Shown: positions 9,205-17,641 of the stretch, piece after piece
How positions within the stretch are numbered: the first letter of the stretch is position 1
Layout of the letters: each line of letters opens with the position of its first letter
Assembly (NCBI GenBank): GCA_002394385.1
Contig: DGTS01000033.1
Coordinates: forward strand, 1-64,000
Direction of reading: 5' to 3'
DNA from: Prevotella sp. UBA4330
GTDB lineage: Bacteria > Bacteroidota > Bacteroidia > Bacteroidales > Bacteroidaceae
DNA: 64,000 bases
Position numbers and translations under genes: made by a program
Notes under the pieces: model-generated
Seen by the model: only the letters and a program-made list of their open reading frames with translations
What the model was told of the DNA's origin: nothing
The model's database searches: none

Positions 9205-9633
9205 TTATAGTTTTTTTGCCTCTTTTTCCAGTTCAGACGATATTCTGTGTGTTGTGTACAGTTCTATCACGGCACCCACGAGCAGCGTCACCACCCAGTT
9301 GTTGTGTATATAATGTACATACGCATTATATCCCTCGATGCCGTTCTCCATGAACTTCGGCAGCAGGAACTGGTAGGCGTTCTCCACCATCAGCAGTGCC
9401 GCCAGCACGAAGAAAATGTTGCCAACGGTCATTATCGAGCGCAGACGGCGTATGGTGAGGTTGGTGCCCTCATACTTCTGTCGCATCTGCATCGCCACGA
9501 ATGCTCCAGTGCCTGCAAGCATCATCCACGCAGCAGGCTTGCGTATGGCAAGCACATACATCACGGCAGCCACAGCCATCAGCAGCGCCCCGACCACCAT
9601 TATCAGGCTCTCGGTCTTAGTCAGTTGTCTCAT
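9205..9633 (-). CDS. Small four-helix membrane protein of unknown function
   Basis: A 142-residue protein with four predicted transmembrane helices and a charged C-terminus (SSELEKEAKKL). I do not recognise a named family. Its start overlaps the end of the DivIC-like gene by 17 bases, which implies translational coupling and a possible shared role in division or the cell envelope. That role is inferred from position only. Confidence 0.75.
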   Translation of the reverse strand: MRQLTKTESLIMVVGALLMAVAAVMYVLAIRKPAAWMMLAGTGAFVAMQMRQKYEGTNLTIRRLRSIMTVGNIFFVLAALLMVENAYQFLLPKFMENGIEGYNAYVHYIHNNWVVTLLVGAVIELYTTHRISSELEKEAKKL

Positions 9634-9955
9634 TCTCTACTCCGTAAAGTTCTTTATCGTCAGACAAGACGAAGATGTCCTCGTCGTCGGCCTTCATGAA
9701 ATATCTCTCACGCGCTATCTTCTCTATCGCCTTGGGGTTGGTCTCCAGTTCGCGCAGGCGGGTCATATCGCGCTCATACTGACTGTTATACTCCTCCACC
9801 TGGTCCTTAAGGTCGCTTATTTTGCTCTCCAGTTGCACCCTCTTCAGGAAGGAGTTCTCGTCAACCACGCCCACTACGAGCACGCCGATGATGAGCACAA
9901 TCCAGTATTTGTTGTGCCCAAAAAATCTCAAGATGCCTTTTAGTTTATTGGTCAT
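9617..9955 (-). CDS. DivIC/FtsL-like septum formation protein
   Basis: A 112-residue bitopic protein: short basic N-terminus, one transmembrane helix (about 17-33), a coiled coil (about 34-75) and the conserved LETNPKAIEKIARERYFMK segment of the DivIC/FtsB family. In the family this protein bridges FtsQ and FtsL in the divisome, with the coiled coil in the periplasm. An acidic tail follows. It lies downstream of queF and overlaps the next membrane protein gene. Confidence 0.85.
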   Translation of the reverse strand: MTNKLKGILRFFGHNKYWIVLIIGVLVVGVVDENSFLKRVQLESKISDLKDQVEEYNSQYERDMTRLRELETNPKAIEKIARERYFMKADDEDIFVLSDDKELYGVENETTD

Positions 9956-10006
9956 ATTTGGTTATGTATATTATTATTCTTGTCTGCCATGTCAATATCT
10001 GTTTTT

Positions 10007-10118
10007 GGAGTTCAGGAGTTTAGTAGTTCAGGAGTTCCGACATCAGCATTGTTTGCTTGTTGTCATTGATTTCGGTTTCTCAGTCGGTATTGTCTGCACA
10101 CCAACACTCCTTCACGCT
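10007..10118. repeat. Octamer-arm element (copy 1, degenerate right arm)
   Basis: The left arm at 10007-10041 is four 8-bp units (GGAGTTCA, GGAGTTTA, GTAGTTCA, GGAGTTCC) followed by GAC. The right arm from 10092 starts with GTC and three decayed NNNACTCC-like units. It sits between queF and the DivIC-like gene. Confidence 0.75.
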
Positions 10119-10130
10119 CTGTAACCCATA

Positions 10131-10199
10131 TCCTTCCCATTGGGAGGGCATGTTTAGGCTCCTCTCCCCCTCGGGGGAGTTGGAAGGGGATTCTGGAAG
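10131..10199. repeat. GC-rich palindromic repeat downstream of queF
   Basis: Clustered C5-6/G5-6 tracts make two short hairpins (CCTTCCCATTGGGAGGG and CTCCCCCTCGGGGGAG). The composition matches the arms of the element inserted in mfd at 11411, but no clear terminal repeats are seen. Confidence 0.5.
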
Positions 10200-10206
10200 T
10201 GTTTTG

Positions 10207-10680
10207 TCAGCGTTCGATGCTTACCTCGGCGAATCGCTTCTCTGCCAGCCGCTCATACTTGGTGCCTGGCCTGCCGTAGTTGGCGAAGGGATAGATGCTG
10301 ATGCCGCCGCGCGGCAGGAACAACCCTATCACCTCTATATATTTAGGGTCCATCAGGCGTATGAGGTCTTTCATTATCACGTTGACACAGTCCTCATGGA
10401 AATCGCCGTGGCTGCGGAAACTGAAAAGATAGAGTTTCAGACTCTTGCTTTCCACCATTCTCTTGTCCGGGATATACATGATGCGTATCTCTGCAAAGTC
10501 GGGCTGGCCCGTGATGGGGCACAACGTGGTGAACTCCGGGCAGTTGAACCGCACCCAGTAGTCGTTGTCAGGATGCATGTTCTCGAACGTCTCCAGCACC
10601 TCGGGAGCGTAGTTGTCATAGTACTTCGCCTCTGCGCCCAGCAGTTTCAGACCTTCCTTCTTGCGTTTACTGTCTTCCAT
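10207..10680 (-). CDS. queF: NADPH-dependent 7-cyano-7-deazaguanine reductase
   Basis: A 157-residue short-type QueF. FTTLCPITGQPDF carries the catalytic Cys (residue 54) and Asp (61) that form and protonate the thioimide with preQ0. ESKSLKLYLFSFR is the NADPH/substrate motif of the unimodular family. The enzyme makes preQ1 for tRNA queuosine. The ATG at 10680 is chosen because the upstream TTG start would lie inside the -7 box. The leader is too short for a preQ1 riboswitch. Confidence 0.94.
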   Translation of the reverse strand: MEDSKRKKEGLKLLGAEAKYYDNYAPEVLETFENMHPDNDYWVRFNCPEFTTLCPITGQPDFAEIRIMYIPDKRMVESKSLKLYLFSFRSHGDFHEDCVNVIMKDLIRLMDPKYIEVIGLFLPRGGISIYPFANYGRPGTKYERLAEKRFAEVSIER

Positions 10681-10701
10681 CGTCTTTCTATATTTTTGCC
10701 A

Positions 10702-10733
10702 CAAAGATACAAACTAATTTCTTTTCTTGCAAA
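10702..10733 (-). promoter_or_regulatory. Promoter of queF
   Basis: Minus-strand TATCTTTG (10702-10709) with TTTG at 10730-10733, spacer 20. Both Bacteroidota promoter elements fit well. Confidence 0.75.
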
Positions 10734-10874
10734 AACTATAGCACTTTTTTAGGGATTAACATCTTGGAAGAAACAAAGCGGTGTTAAAGTGGCAGCAGAA
10801 AGAGTGCCCGGTATGATTCTTTCGTAGGGCATAACGGGCGTTCTAGGCAGGCAGCAAAGGAAATCACTGACAGT

Positions 10875-10911
10875 AAAATAGGCTATTTTGGTCAGTAATA
10901 TAGCCTATTTT
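10875..10911. repeat. 22-bp-period palindrome array, family 1, copy b (2 units)
   Basis: AAAATAGGCTATTTT at 10875 and the inverse-type AATATAGCCTATTTT at 10897, 22 bp apart. It lies between the 3' end of mfd and the queF promoter. Confidence 0.85.
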
Positions 10912-10939
10912 ACTTTCGTGTGGGCCACGAACAGTGCGA

Positions 10940-13900
10940 TTATTGTTTCTCTATCTCACGGAGTATTGCGACAGCCTGTGTTACTGATGTGACGTTGCTG
11001 ACCACCATCGAGCGTTTGGGAGTCTCGCGCAGACGGCAGCGGCGCAGGTTAGCGGTCATGAAGTTGAGCATCTTCTCGAACGTGCGACTCTGGAAGTAAG
11101 GGCTCATGGTGTTGGTGGGATAATAGAGAATCATCTGTCCTTGCTTAAGCATTATCTTCTCACAACCCAGTCGTCTGCCGATTCTTCGCAACGCCACCAC
11201 CTGCAGAAGTTCCTCGCCCTCGCGTGGCACAGGACCGAAGCGGTCGATGAGGTTGGCGCGGTAGCGTTTCAGGTCGTCGTCGTTCTTTATAAGGTCTAGT
11301 TCACGATAGAGCAGCATGCGCTCAGATGATGATGGCACGTAAGGGTCGGGGAAATACATCTCGAGGTCGCTCTCGATGCTGCAGTCGGCAACCCAGTATG
11401 AAAGTCCCCCAAGACTCTCCCCCGTCCCCTCCCTGCGAGGGAGGGGCGCAGAATGTTTCGAGTTCTGATTCTTTTGAATACCATTTTCTTGAGAGCGATT
11501 ACTCCCCTCCCTCTCAGGGAGGGGTTGGGGGAGAGTCTTCTCCTCCTCATTCCTCAGTTCCACCATCGCCTCGGTGAGAATCTTCTGGTAAGTCTCGTAT
11601 CCCAGGTCCTCCATGAAACCGCTTTGCTCGGCACCGAGAAGGTTGCCTGCACCGCGGATGTCGAGGTCTTGCATTGAGAGATTGAAGCCGCTTCCCAGTT
11701 CTGAGAATGTCTCGAGAGCCTCGAGTCGGCGTCGCGCATCCTGAGTGAGCGCCGAGAGCGGCGGAGCGAGGAGGTAGCAGAACGCCTTCTTGTTGCTGCG
11801 CCCCACGCGTCCGCGCATCTGGTGCAGGTCGGAGAGTCCGAAGCGGTGGGCGTCGTTGATGATTATGGTGTTGGCGTTCGAGATGTCGATGCCGTTCTCC
11901 ACAATCGTCGTTGACAGCAGCACGTCGTAGTCGTAGTTCATGAATCCCATCACGGTCTTCTCCAGTTCCTCAGGCTTCATCTGTCCGTGACCTATGGCGA
12001 TGCGTGCGTCGGGGATGTATTTGTTTATGAGATGCGCTATCTCTGTGAGACCGTTGATGCGGTCGTTGACGAAGAACACCTGTCCGTTGCGGCTCATCTC
12101 GAAGTTTATGGCGTCGATGATCACCTCCTTGTCGAAGGTGTGCACCTCCGTCTGCACGGGGAATCGGTTTGGGGGCGGTGTCTGTATGATGCTCATGTCG
12201 CGCGCTCCCATCAGCGAGAACTGCAGTGTTCGTGGTATGGGCGTTGCGCTCATCGTTAGTGTGTCCACGTTGGTCTTCATCTTGCGCAGACGTTCTTTCA
12301 CCGCCACTCCGAACTTCTGTTCCTCGTCGATGATAAGCAGTCCAAGGTCCTTAAACTTCACCGACTTCCCTATGAGTTTTTGCGTGCCTATGATGATGTC
12401 GATGCGGCCGTTCTCAAGGTCGTCGAGCACCTGCCTGGTCTGCTTCGCCGAGCGTGCGCGCGACAGGTAGTCCACCCTTACGGGCATTCCCTGCAGACGG
12501 CTCTTGAATGTCTGGAAATGCTGATATGCCAGCACCGTTGTGGGCACCATCACCGCCACCTGCTTCGAGTCGCATGCTGCCTTGAAGGCGGCGCGCACCG
12601 CTACCTCGGTCTTACCGAATCCCACGTCGCCGCAGACGAGACGGTCCATAGGGCGCGGTGCCTCCATGTCGGCCTTCACATCATTGGTGGCTTTCAGTTG
12701 GTCGGGAGTGTCCTCATAGAGGAAACTTGCCTCCAGTTCGTGCTGCATGAACGAGTCGGCAGAGAACGCGAATCCCCGCTCGCGTCGTCGGGCGGCATAC
12801 AGTTTTATAAGGTCGCGCGCAATGTCCTTTATCTTCTTCTTGGTGCGTTCCTTCAGTCGGTCCCACGCTCCCGTTCCGAGAGTGGAGAGGCGCGGCGGCT
12901 TATCGGTGTCGCTGCGACGGTATTTGCTTATCTTGTAGAGAGAGTGGATGGAGACATCCACCTTGTCGTTGTTCTGATAGACGATGCGTATGGCTTCCTG
13001 GTAACTGTCGCCGATGGGTGTGCGCACCAGTCCTGCGAACTTGCCCACTCCGAAATCTACATGCACAACGTAGTCGCCAATCTCCATCTCTTGTAGTTCC
13101 TTCATGGTGAGTGCCATCTTGCCGGCGCGAGCGGCGTCGGACTTGAGACTGTAGCGGTGGAAGCGGTCGAAAATCTGGTGGTCGGTGAAGAGGCACAGGC
13201 GCAGGGCATTGTCGGCAAAGCCCTCGTGTATGGTGGGATTTACGGGTGTGAAGGGGTTGCTCACGATTTCCTTGAGTCGCTCCTGTTGTTTCTTGCTGTC
13301 GGCGAGAATGAATATCTGATAACCCTTTAGGGTGTAGTCCTCGAGTGTCTGTTTCAGCAGGTCGAAGTTCTTGTGCAGCAGAGGTTGCGGCGAGAAGTCG
13401 AACTTCAGCGTTGCCGCAGGAACGCCTGTGGGCTTCGTGCCGAACTCTATGCGTCGGAACTGCAGTGCATCCTCGGTGAACTGCGTGCCGGGACACAGCA
13501 TCTGCTCTGCTTTCATCTGCTGCATCAGCGTCTGCTGCTCCATCTCGGTGAGCCCCTCCATACGTTCTGTCAGCGCCTGAGAGGAGAATCCCTCGCGGTA
13601 GATGCGGTCGATTACCTCGCGCACGAAGAGGAAGTCCTTCATCGCGATGATGGTGTCTTGTGGCAGAAACTGCAGGAAAGGTGTCTTCTCGCTGCTCAGC
13701 GTTGCCACCTCTGGCACTATGCGTATGTTCTGCTTGCGGTCGCGCGACAACTGGCTCTGCACCTCGAAGGTGCGGATGGAGTCTATCTCGTCGCCGAAGA
13801 AGTCGATGCGGTAAGGGTATTCGCTGCTGTAACTGAACACGTCCACGATGCTTCCGCGCGCAGCATACTGTCCTGGCTCATAGACATAGTCCACCTCGGT

Positions 13901-14398
13901 GAAGCCGAAGTCGCGCATCTCGTGGCGCAACTGCGTCACATCTATTGTCTGCCCCACCTTCAGCGAGATGCTCCTCTCGTCGAGAACCTTCTTCGAGACC
14001 ACCAGTTCGGCGATTGCCGAGGGCTCGCTCACGATGTATAGCGGACTCGACGGGTTCTGCAGCCGCGTGAGCACCTCGGTGCGCAGAATCTCGTTTGCTG
14101 CGTCCTTCTGCCCGTATTTCACCTGACGGCGGTATGAAGAGGGGAAATAGAACACCGTCTCGGTGCCCATCATCTGCTTCAGGTCGTTGTAGAAATATGC
14201 CGCCTCGTCGGCATCTTGAAGTATGAAAAGTATTGTCTTTGGCGACTTCAACGCCGTAGCGGCGAACATCATCGGCGCGGCAGAAGCCAATAGTCCTTGC
14301 AGGAAAACGGTCTCCGAGGATTTGTCTTCCAGTATGTGTGCCAACGCAGCCACCTGCTTCGACTTGGCATATTCACCCAATAAGTCTTTTATCTCCAT
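10940..14398 (-). CDS. mfd: Transcription-repair coupling factor Mfd
   Basis: A 1152-residue Mfd with the UvrB-like N-terminal module, the RNA polymerase-interacting domain (MEIGDYVVHVDFGVGKFAG), the RecG-like translocase (GDVGFGKTE Walker A, IIDEEQKFG, TMSATPIPRTL, QMRGRVGRS) and the C-terminal D7 domain. It removes RNA polymerase stalled at lesions and recruits UvrA. Residues 954-996, between translocase and D7, are not Mfd sequence: they are encoded by a 129-bp palindromic element inserted in frame. The frame remains open, so the protein is probably functional. A -7 box is at 14415. Confidence 0.96.
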   Translation of the reverse strand: MEIKDLLGEYAKSKQVAALAHILEDKSSETVFLQGLLASAAPMMFAATALKSPKTILFILQDADEAAYFYNDLKQMMGTETVFYFPSSYRRQVKYGQKDAANEILRTEVLTRLQNPSSPLYIVSEPSAIAELVVSKKVLDERSISLKVGQTIDVTQLRHEMRDFGFTEVDYVYEPGQYAARGSIVDVFSYSSEYPYRIDFFGDEIDSIRTFEVQSQLSRDRKQNIRIVPEVATLSSEKTPFLQFLPQDTIIAMKDFLFVREVIDRIYREGFSSQALTERMEGLTEMEQQTLMQQMKAEQMLCPGTQFTEDALQFRRIEFGTKPTGVPAATLKFDFSPQPLLHKNFDLLKQTLEDYTLKGYQIFILADSKKQQERLKEIVSNPFTPVNPTIHEGFADNALRLCLFTDHQIFDRFHRYSLKSDAARAGKMALTMKELQEMEIGDYVVHVDFGVGKFAGLVRTPIGDSYQEAIRIVYQNNDKVDVSIHSLYKISKYRRSDTDKPPRLSTLGTGAWDRLKERTKKKIKDIARDLIKLYAARRRERGFAFSADSFMQHELEASFLYEDTPDQLKATNDVKADMEAPRPMDRLVCGDVGFGKTEVAVRAAFKAACDSKQVAVMVPTTVLAYQHFQTFKSRLQGMPVRVDYLSRARSAKQTRQVLDDLENGRIDIIIGTQKLIGKSVKFKDLGLLIIDEEQKFGVAVKERLRKMKTNVDTLTMSATPIPRTLQFSLMGARDMSIIQTPPPNRFPVQTEVHTFDKEVIIDAINFEMSRNGQVFFVNDRINGLTEIAHLINKYIPDARIAIGHGQMKPEELEKTVMGFMNYDYDVLLSTTIVENGIDISNANTIIINDAHRFGLSDLHQMRGRVGRSNKKAFCYLLAPPLSALTQDARRRLEALETFSELGSGFNLSMQDLDIRGAGNLLGAEQSGFMEDLGYETYQKILTEAMVELRNEEEKTLPQPLPEREGSNRSQENGIQKNQNSKHSAPLPRREGTGESLGGLSYWVADCSIESDLEMYFPDPYVPSSSERMLLYRELDLIKNDDDLKRYRANLIDRFGPVPREGEELLQVVALRRIGRRLGCEKIMLKQGQMILYYPTNTMSPYFQSRTFEKMLNFMTANLRRCRLRETPKRSMVVSNVTSVTQAVAILREIEKQ
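11411..11539. mobile_element. 129-bp MITE/palindromic element inserted in frame in mfd
   Basis: Perfect 13-bp terminal inverted repeats, AAGACTCTCCCCC at 11411-11423 and its complement at 11527-11539, enclose two further GC-rich hairpins. The length is exactly 43 codons, and the boundary coincides with a codon boundary of mfd. It encodes a hydrophilic peptide with PLPEREG and PLPRREG repeats. No clear target duplication. Similar G/C-tract palindromes occur between genes in this window. No transposase is encoded. Confidence 0.75.
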
Positions 14399-14414
14399 TG
14401 TATCAATGTCGGTG

Positions 14415-14422
14415 CAAAGTTA
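14415..14422 (-). promoter_or_regulatory. -7 promoter box for mfd
   Basis: Minus-strand TAACTTTG, 16 bases before the mfd ATG; no convincing -33 element. Confidence 0.5.
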
Positions 14423-14454
14423 ATGGAAAATATCAAGATACTGAAACTTAAAAG

Positions 14455-14500
14455 ATAAAAAAGAAAAGAATTGACGAGCATTTACCATATGCTCGTCAAT
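14455..14500 (-). terminator. Intrinsic terminator of the gpx-trxB operon
   Basis: Read on the minus strand, a perfect 12-bp stem (arms 14489-14500 and 14470-14481, 7-base loop) is followed by a T-rich tract (14469-14455). It lies 40 bases after the stop of the HEAT-like gene. Confidence 0.85.
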
Positions 14501-14539
14501 AATATAGATGTTTTAGAAATGTTATCATTACCAAATGAA

Positions 14540-15655
14540 TCACTTGCGGATTTCGCCGTATTTATTCAGAAGGGATTCATATCGGGGGCGTGGGCTCGAG
14601 TCGTAGGCTTCACGGAAAAACTTGAGATGATATTGCCTGGTAGTTTTGTCTCTGCCGGTCATGCGGAGCGTTTCGTCTATGAAGTTATACGAGTTCTCAT
14701 CGTCATAAGCCATCAGCGCAAGGTAGAAGAGACGGATGCGAGGGTAATCGTAGTGTGTGCGTGTCACCTCGTAGTTGCGTACTTCGCGGAGTGCAGGGAG
14801 GAACGCTGGGTCAGGCCAAAGTGCCACTGCTTCAAGACCTTCGTTGGTTCTGCCCTCTGGACCATTTATCACATGTCTTTCGTCAAGCCCCTTGGAATAC
14901 TCCAGCAGGCACTCGATTACTGCGGGCTTGTCTGCCTCGCGATGATAGCGGAGGAGTGCCGGTAGTGCATTTGTGTAACCTTCGTCATAGTACATCTGGT
15001 GCAGCCGCTCGTAATAACGTTCTTCCGTAGGCAGATTCTCGAGAATTGAAGACAGACGACCTATGTGATGCATATTAGGAGTGAAGAAGAGGACGCTGTC
15101 GAGGGTGACACTGTCTTCCTTCGTAAAGATTCGGCGGAAATCGGTTACGGTGGGCTTTCTTACAAAGGTTTCATAGAGATGCGGAGCCTTTTTCATCAGT
15201 TCTGGCTCGCTGCGGAGAAGGCTATCCATGTATATGCTGTCTCTAAGACTCTGAAAATCCCAATGGTAGGTCAGTACATTCACCATATAATTGGCAACGT
15301 TGCTGGAGCCAATAATGTCGTTATACTGCACACGGAAGCATGCTGTGTCTTGTAGTGAACTGTAAAGAATATCGCGGTAGCGACTGTCACAGCGAGCCAC
15401 CAGCAGCCTGAATGCTGTGGCACGAGCGGCACCGTTACGATGACTGCGTGCCAACGCCACAAGGTCGTCGTTGGAAGCCATCTTCTTGAGATGTTCTTGC
15501 AATGTCCATGCTTCGGGTGTGTCTCCCCAGCCGTTGTTGTTGTAACGTGAGACCCTTGTCAGACTGTCTGCAATGGCTACGACTTTGGCATCCTGCGCCA
15601 GTACTGCGGTGACGATACTGAGCATCACCACGCATAGCATTAACCGCTTTTTCAT
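14540..15655 (-). CDS. Secreted HEAT-like repeat protein of unknown function
   Basis: A 371-residue protein with a Sec signal peptide ending at VLAQ. The rest is helical and has the feel of degenerate HEAT/Armadillo repeats: repeated DDLVALARSHRNGAARATAF-like helix pairs and later ALPALLRYHREADKPAVIECL. No catalytic motif seen. It is the last gene of the gpx-trxB operon (33 bases after trxB) and ends at an intrinsic terminator. A link to oxidative stress is suggested only by the neighbours. Confidence 0.7.
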   Translation of the reverse strand: MKKRLMLCVVMLSIVTAVLAQDAKVVAIADSLTRVSRYNNNGWGDTPEAWTLQEHLKKMASNDDLVALARSHRNGAARATAFRLLVARCDSRYRDILYSSLQDTACFRVQYNDIIGSSNVANYMVNVLTYHWDFQSLRDSIYMDSLLRSEPELMKKAPHLYETFVRKPTVTDFRRIFTKEDSVTLDSVLFFTPNMHHIGRLSSILENLPTEERYYERLHQMYYDEGYTNALPALLRYHREADKPAVIECLLEYSKGLDERHVINGPEGRTNEGLEAVALWPDPAFLPALREVRNYEVTRTHYDYPRIRLFYLALMAYDDENSYNFIDETLRMTGRDKTTRQYHLKFFREAYDSSPRPRYESLLNKYGEIRK

Positions 15656-15688
15656 TTCCTGCCTCCTTTGTAATATCCTTGTTGTAAG

Positions 15689-16621
15689 TTAAAGTGTCTG
15701 CAGATAGCGTTCTGCCTCGAGTGCCGCCTTGCAGCCTGTACCGGCAGCGACTACAGCCTGACGGTAGGTGGGGTCGCACACGTCACCTGCTGCAAAGAGT
15801 CCTGCGGTGCGCGTCTGCTGTGTGGTGCCTATGGTCTTTATGTATCCCACCTCGTCGGTGTCAACCCACTGGCGGAACACGTCGCTGTTGGGCTTGTGGC
15901 CGATGGCGAGGAAGAAACCGTCGATGGCAACGTCGTAGTGCTGCTCGTCGGCCTCGCCCTTGCGCTTCACCACGTGCATTCCCTCGACACCGTTCTCGCC
16001 GTAAAGTCCTGTGGCGTTGTGCTCGAAGAGAATCTCGATGTTCTCGGCAGCCATCACCCGCTCCTGCATTATCTTGGAAGCGCGGAGGAAGGGCTTGCGC
16101 ACCACGAGATATACCTTGCGGCACAGTTGCGACAGATAGAGAGCATCCTCGCATGCCGTGTCACCGCCTCCCACAACGGCAGTAACCTTCTTGCGGTAGA
16201 AGAAGCCGTCGCATGTGGCGCAGGCAGACACTCCCTGCCCGTTGTATTTCTGTTCGTCGGGAAGTCCGAGATATTTTGCCGATGCCCCGGTGGCTATAAT
16301 CACAGTGTCTGCCTCAATGGTGTCGCCCTCGTCGAGGGTGACAACCGCAGGACGACTGCTGAAATCCACGTCGGTGACGATGCCCGGAACAATCTGCGCC
16401 CCGAAGCGTTCTGCCTGTTGCTGCATCTCCATCATCATCTGGTTGGCATCCACTCCGTCGGGATATCCGGGGAAGTTCTCCACGATAGTTGTCTGTGTCA
16501 ACTGTCCACCCATTTGCGGACCGCACACCACTATGGGGCTAAGATTAGCCCTGCCAGCATAAATGGCAGCGGTGTATCCTGCCGGTCCGCTGCCTATGAT
16601 TAAACATTTCGTTCTGTTCAT
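15689..16621 (-). CDS. trxB: Thioredoxin reductase
   Basis: A 310-residue flavoprotein with the FAD motif GSGPAG (10-15), the redox-active CATC (Cys134, Cys137), a second nucleotide fold with GGGDTA, and the C-terminal AAGDVCD FAD motif. It passes electrons from NADPH to thioredoxin in the cytoplasm. The ATG at 16621 is chosen over an in-frame start nine codons upstream because it aligns with the usual TrxB start. It follows gpx by 71 bases that hold a hairpin. Confidence 0.95.
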   Translation of the reverse strand: MNRTKCLIIGSGPAGYTAAIYAGRANLSPIVVCGPQMGGQLTQTTIVENFPGYPDGVDANQMMMEMQQQAERFGAQIVPGIVTDVDFSSRPAVVTLDEGDTIEADTVIIATGASAKYLGLPDEQKYNGQGVSACATCDGFFYRKKVTAVVGGGDTACEDALYLSQLCRKVYLVVRKPFLRASKIMQERVMAAENIEILFEHNATGLYGENGVEGMHVVKRKGEADEQHYDVAIDGFFLAIGHKPNSDVFRQWVDTDEVGYIKTIGTTQQTRTAGLFAAGDVCDPTYRQAVVAAGTGCKAALEAERYLQTL

Positions 16622-16638
16622 TATTCGGTATTTATTGA

Positions 16639-16671
16639 CAATCCCCACACTCTGTGTGTGCGTGGGGATTG
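16639..16671 (-). other. Hairpin between gpx and trxB
   Basis: A 10-bp perfect stem (arm CAATCCCCAC at 16639-16648 and its complement at 16662-16671). No T-tract follows, so it is more likely an RNA-processing or attenuation structure than a terminator. Confidence 0.55.
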
Positions 16672-16692
16672 TGAGTGTTGCAGTAGTGCTGC

Positions 16693-17241
16693 TTAAAGAA
16701 GTTCTGAAATTTGCTTGTCGATGTTTTCGATGTTCTCGGTAGGCTCGAAGCGTGCCACCACCTGTCCTTTCTTATTAATAAGGAACTTGGTGAAATTCCA
16801 CTTGATGTCTGGCTTCTCCTTGTAGTCGGGGTCTGCCTCGCTGAGCATCTTGTCGAGCACCGGAGCGATGGGGTGAGACATGTCCCAACCTGCGAAGCCC
16901 TTCTGCTCTTTGAGGAACTTGAACAGAGGGTCGGCATCGTCACCGTTCACCTTCACCTTCTTGAAGCGAGGGAACTCGGTGCCATAGGTCAGTTTGCAGA
17001 AACTGTGGATGCTCTCGTCTGTTCCGGGAGCCTGCTGCCCGAACTGGTTGCAGGGGAAGTCGAGAATGGCAAATCCTTGGCTGTGGTATTTCTCATAGAG
17101 TTTTTCCAGTTCTTCATACTGCGGTGTGAATCCGCATTTAGTTGCTGTGTTAACGATGAGAATCACTTCGTTGGCATACTCTTTCAGCGACACTGTGCCG
17201 CCCTTTCTGTCTTTGACAGAGAAATCATAGATTGTCTTCAT
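16693..17241 (-). CDS. Glutathione peroxidase-family thiol peroxidase
   Basis: A 182-residue GPx-fold protein. The peroxidatic residue is Cys36 in NTATKCGFTPQY, with Gln/Asn/Trp partners in DFPCNQFG (61-68) and WNFTKFL (148-154). Non-animal members generally use thioredoxin rather than glutathione, and trxB lies directly downstream. They reduce hydrogen peroxide and lipid hydroperoxides. It is the first gene of a three-gene operon with its own promoter at 17278. Confidence 0.92.
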   Translation of the reverse strand: MKTIYDFSVKDRKGGTVSLKEYANEVILIVNTATKCGFTPQYEELEKLYEKYHSQGFAILDFPCNQFGQQAPGTDESIHSFCKLTYGTEFPRFKKVKVNGDDADPLFKFLKEQKGFAGWDMSHPIAPVLDKMLSEADPDYKEKPDIKWNFTKFLINKKGQVVARFEPTENIENIDKQISELL

Positions 17242-17277
17242 TTTCTAATTGTAATTGATTGCAGTGTAATTGCAATG

Positions 17278-17307
17278 CAAAGATAAGAAAAAAATCAGTA
17301 TTCTCAA
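17278..17307 (-). promoter_or_regulatory. Promoter of the gpx-trxB operon
   Basis: Minus-strand TATCTTTG (17278-17285) and TTG at 17305-17307, spacer 19. Confidence 0.65.
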
Positions 17308-17369
17308 CATTTACTCCTCAGTTTAGGTTTTTTTAAGAGACAACACCAAATTCCAAACTTGGACATTAA

Positions 17370-17433
17370 AGCCTCTCCCCATCCCTCCCCATAAAAGAAA
17401 GCCCCCACCACACCTCCCCCCGATAGGGGAGGC
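17370..17433. repeat. GC-rich element with terminal inverted repeats
   Basis: It begins AGCCTC(T)CCCC and ends GGGGAGGCT, with a C-rich interior. It resembles the mfd insertion in composition and layout. Confidence 0.55.
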
Positions 17434-17455
17434 TATTAAACACCGAACAAGCGTC

Positions 17456-17513
17456 TATAACCCATAACCCATCGCTTGACTCTGAAAGACCCTATAACCT
17501 ATAACCTATAACC
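17456..17513. repeat. 7-bp TATAACC arrays
   Basis: Two TATAACC/CATAACC units at 17456-17469 and three at 17493-17513, same orientation, separated by 23 bases. Confidence 0.75.
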
Positions 17514-17578
17514 TTTGCCCAAGTAGGGATTTCTCCCCGCCAATTATGGTTATTCCTATCGCTTTTTCGGGAAAAAAC

Positions 17579-17609
17579 TTGTGGTTAGTACATAAAATGC
17601 TTACCTTTG
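17579..17609 (+). promoter_or_regulatory. Promoter of the 17642 lipoprotein gene
   Basis: TTG at 17579-17581, then TACCTTTG at 17602-17609, spacer 20. Confidence 0.65.
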
Positions 17610-17641
17610 CACCAGAATAAACCAATAAAAACACAAAAAAG

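Larger units (their letters stand above)
17242..17641. other. Repeat-rich intergenic region, 400 bp
   Basis: No gene seen. It holds divergent promoters at both ends (17278-17307 minus, 17579-17609 plus), a GC-rich inverted element (17370-17433) and a pair of 7-bp arrays (17456-17513). Confidence 0.8.

Noticed and set aside
10681..10939. preQ1 riboswitch upstream of queF
   Set aside because: The -7 box at 10702-10709 leaves a leader of about 15 bases or less, too short for the aptamer.
16639..16671. Intrinsic terminator after gpx
   Set aside because: The hairpin is strong but no T-tract follows on the minus strand, and trxB begins 18 bases later with no promoter of its own visible.
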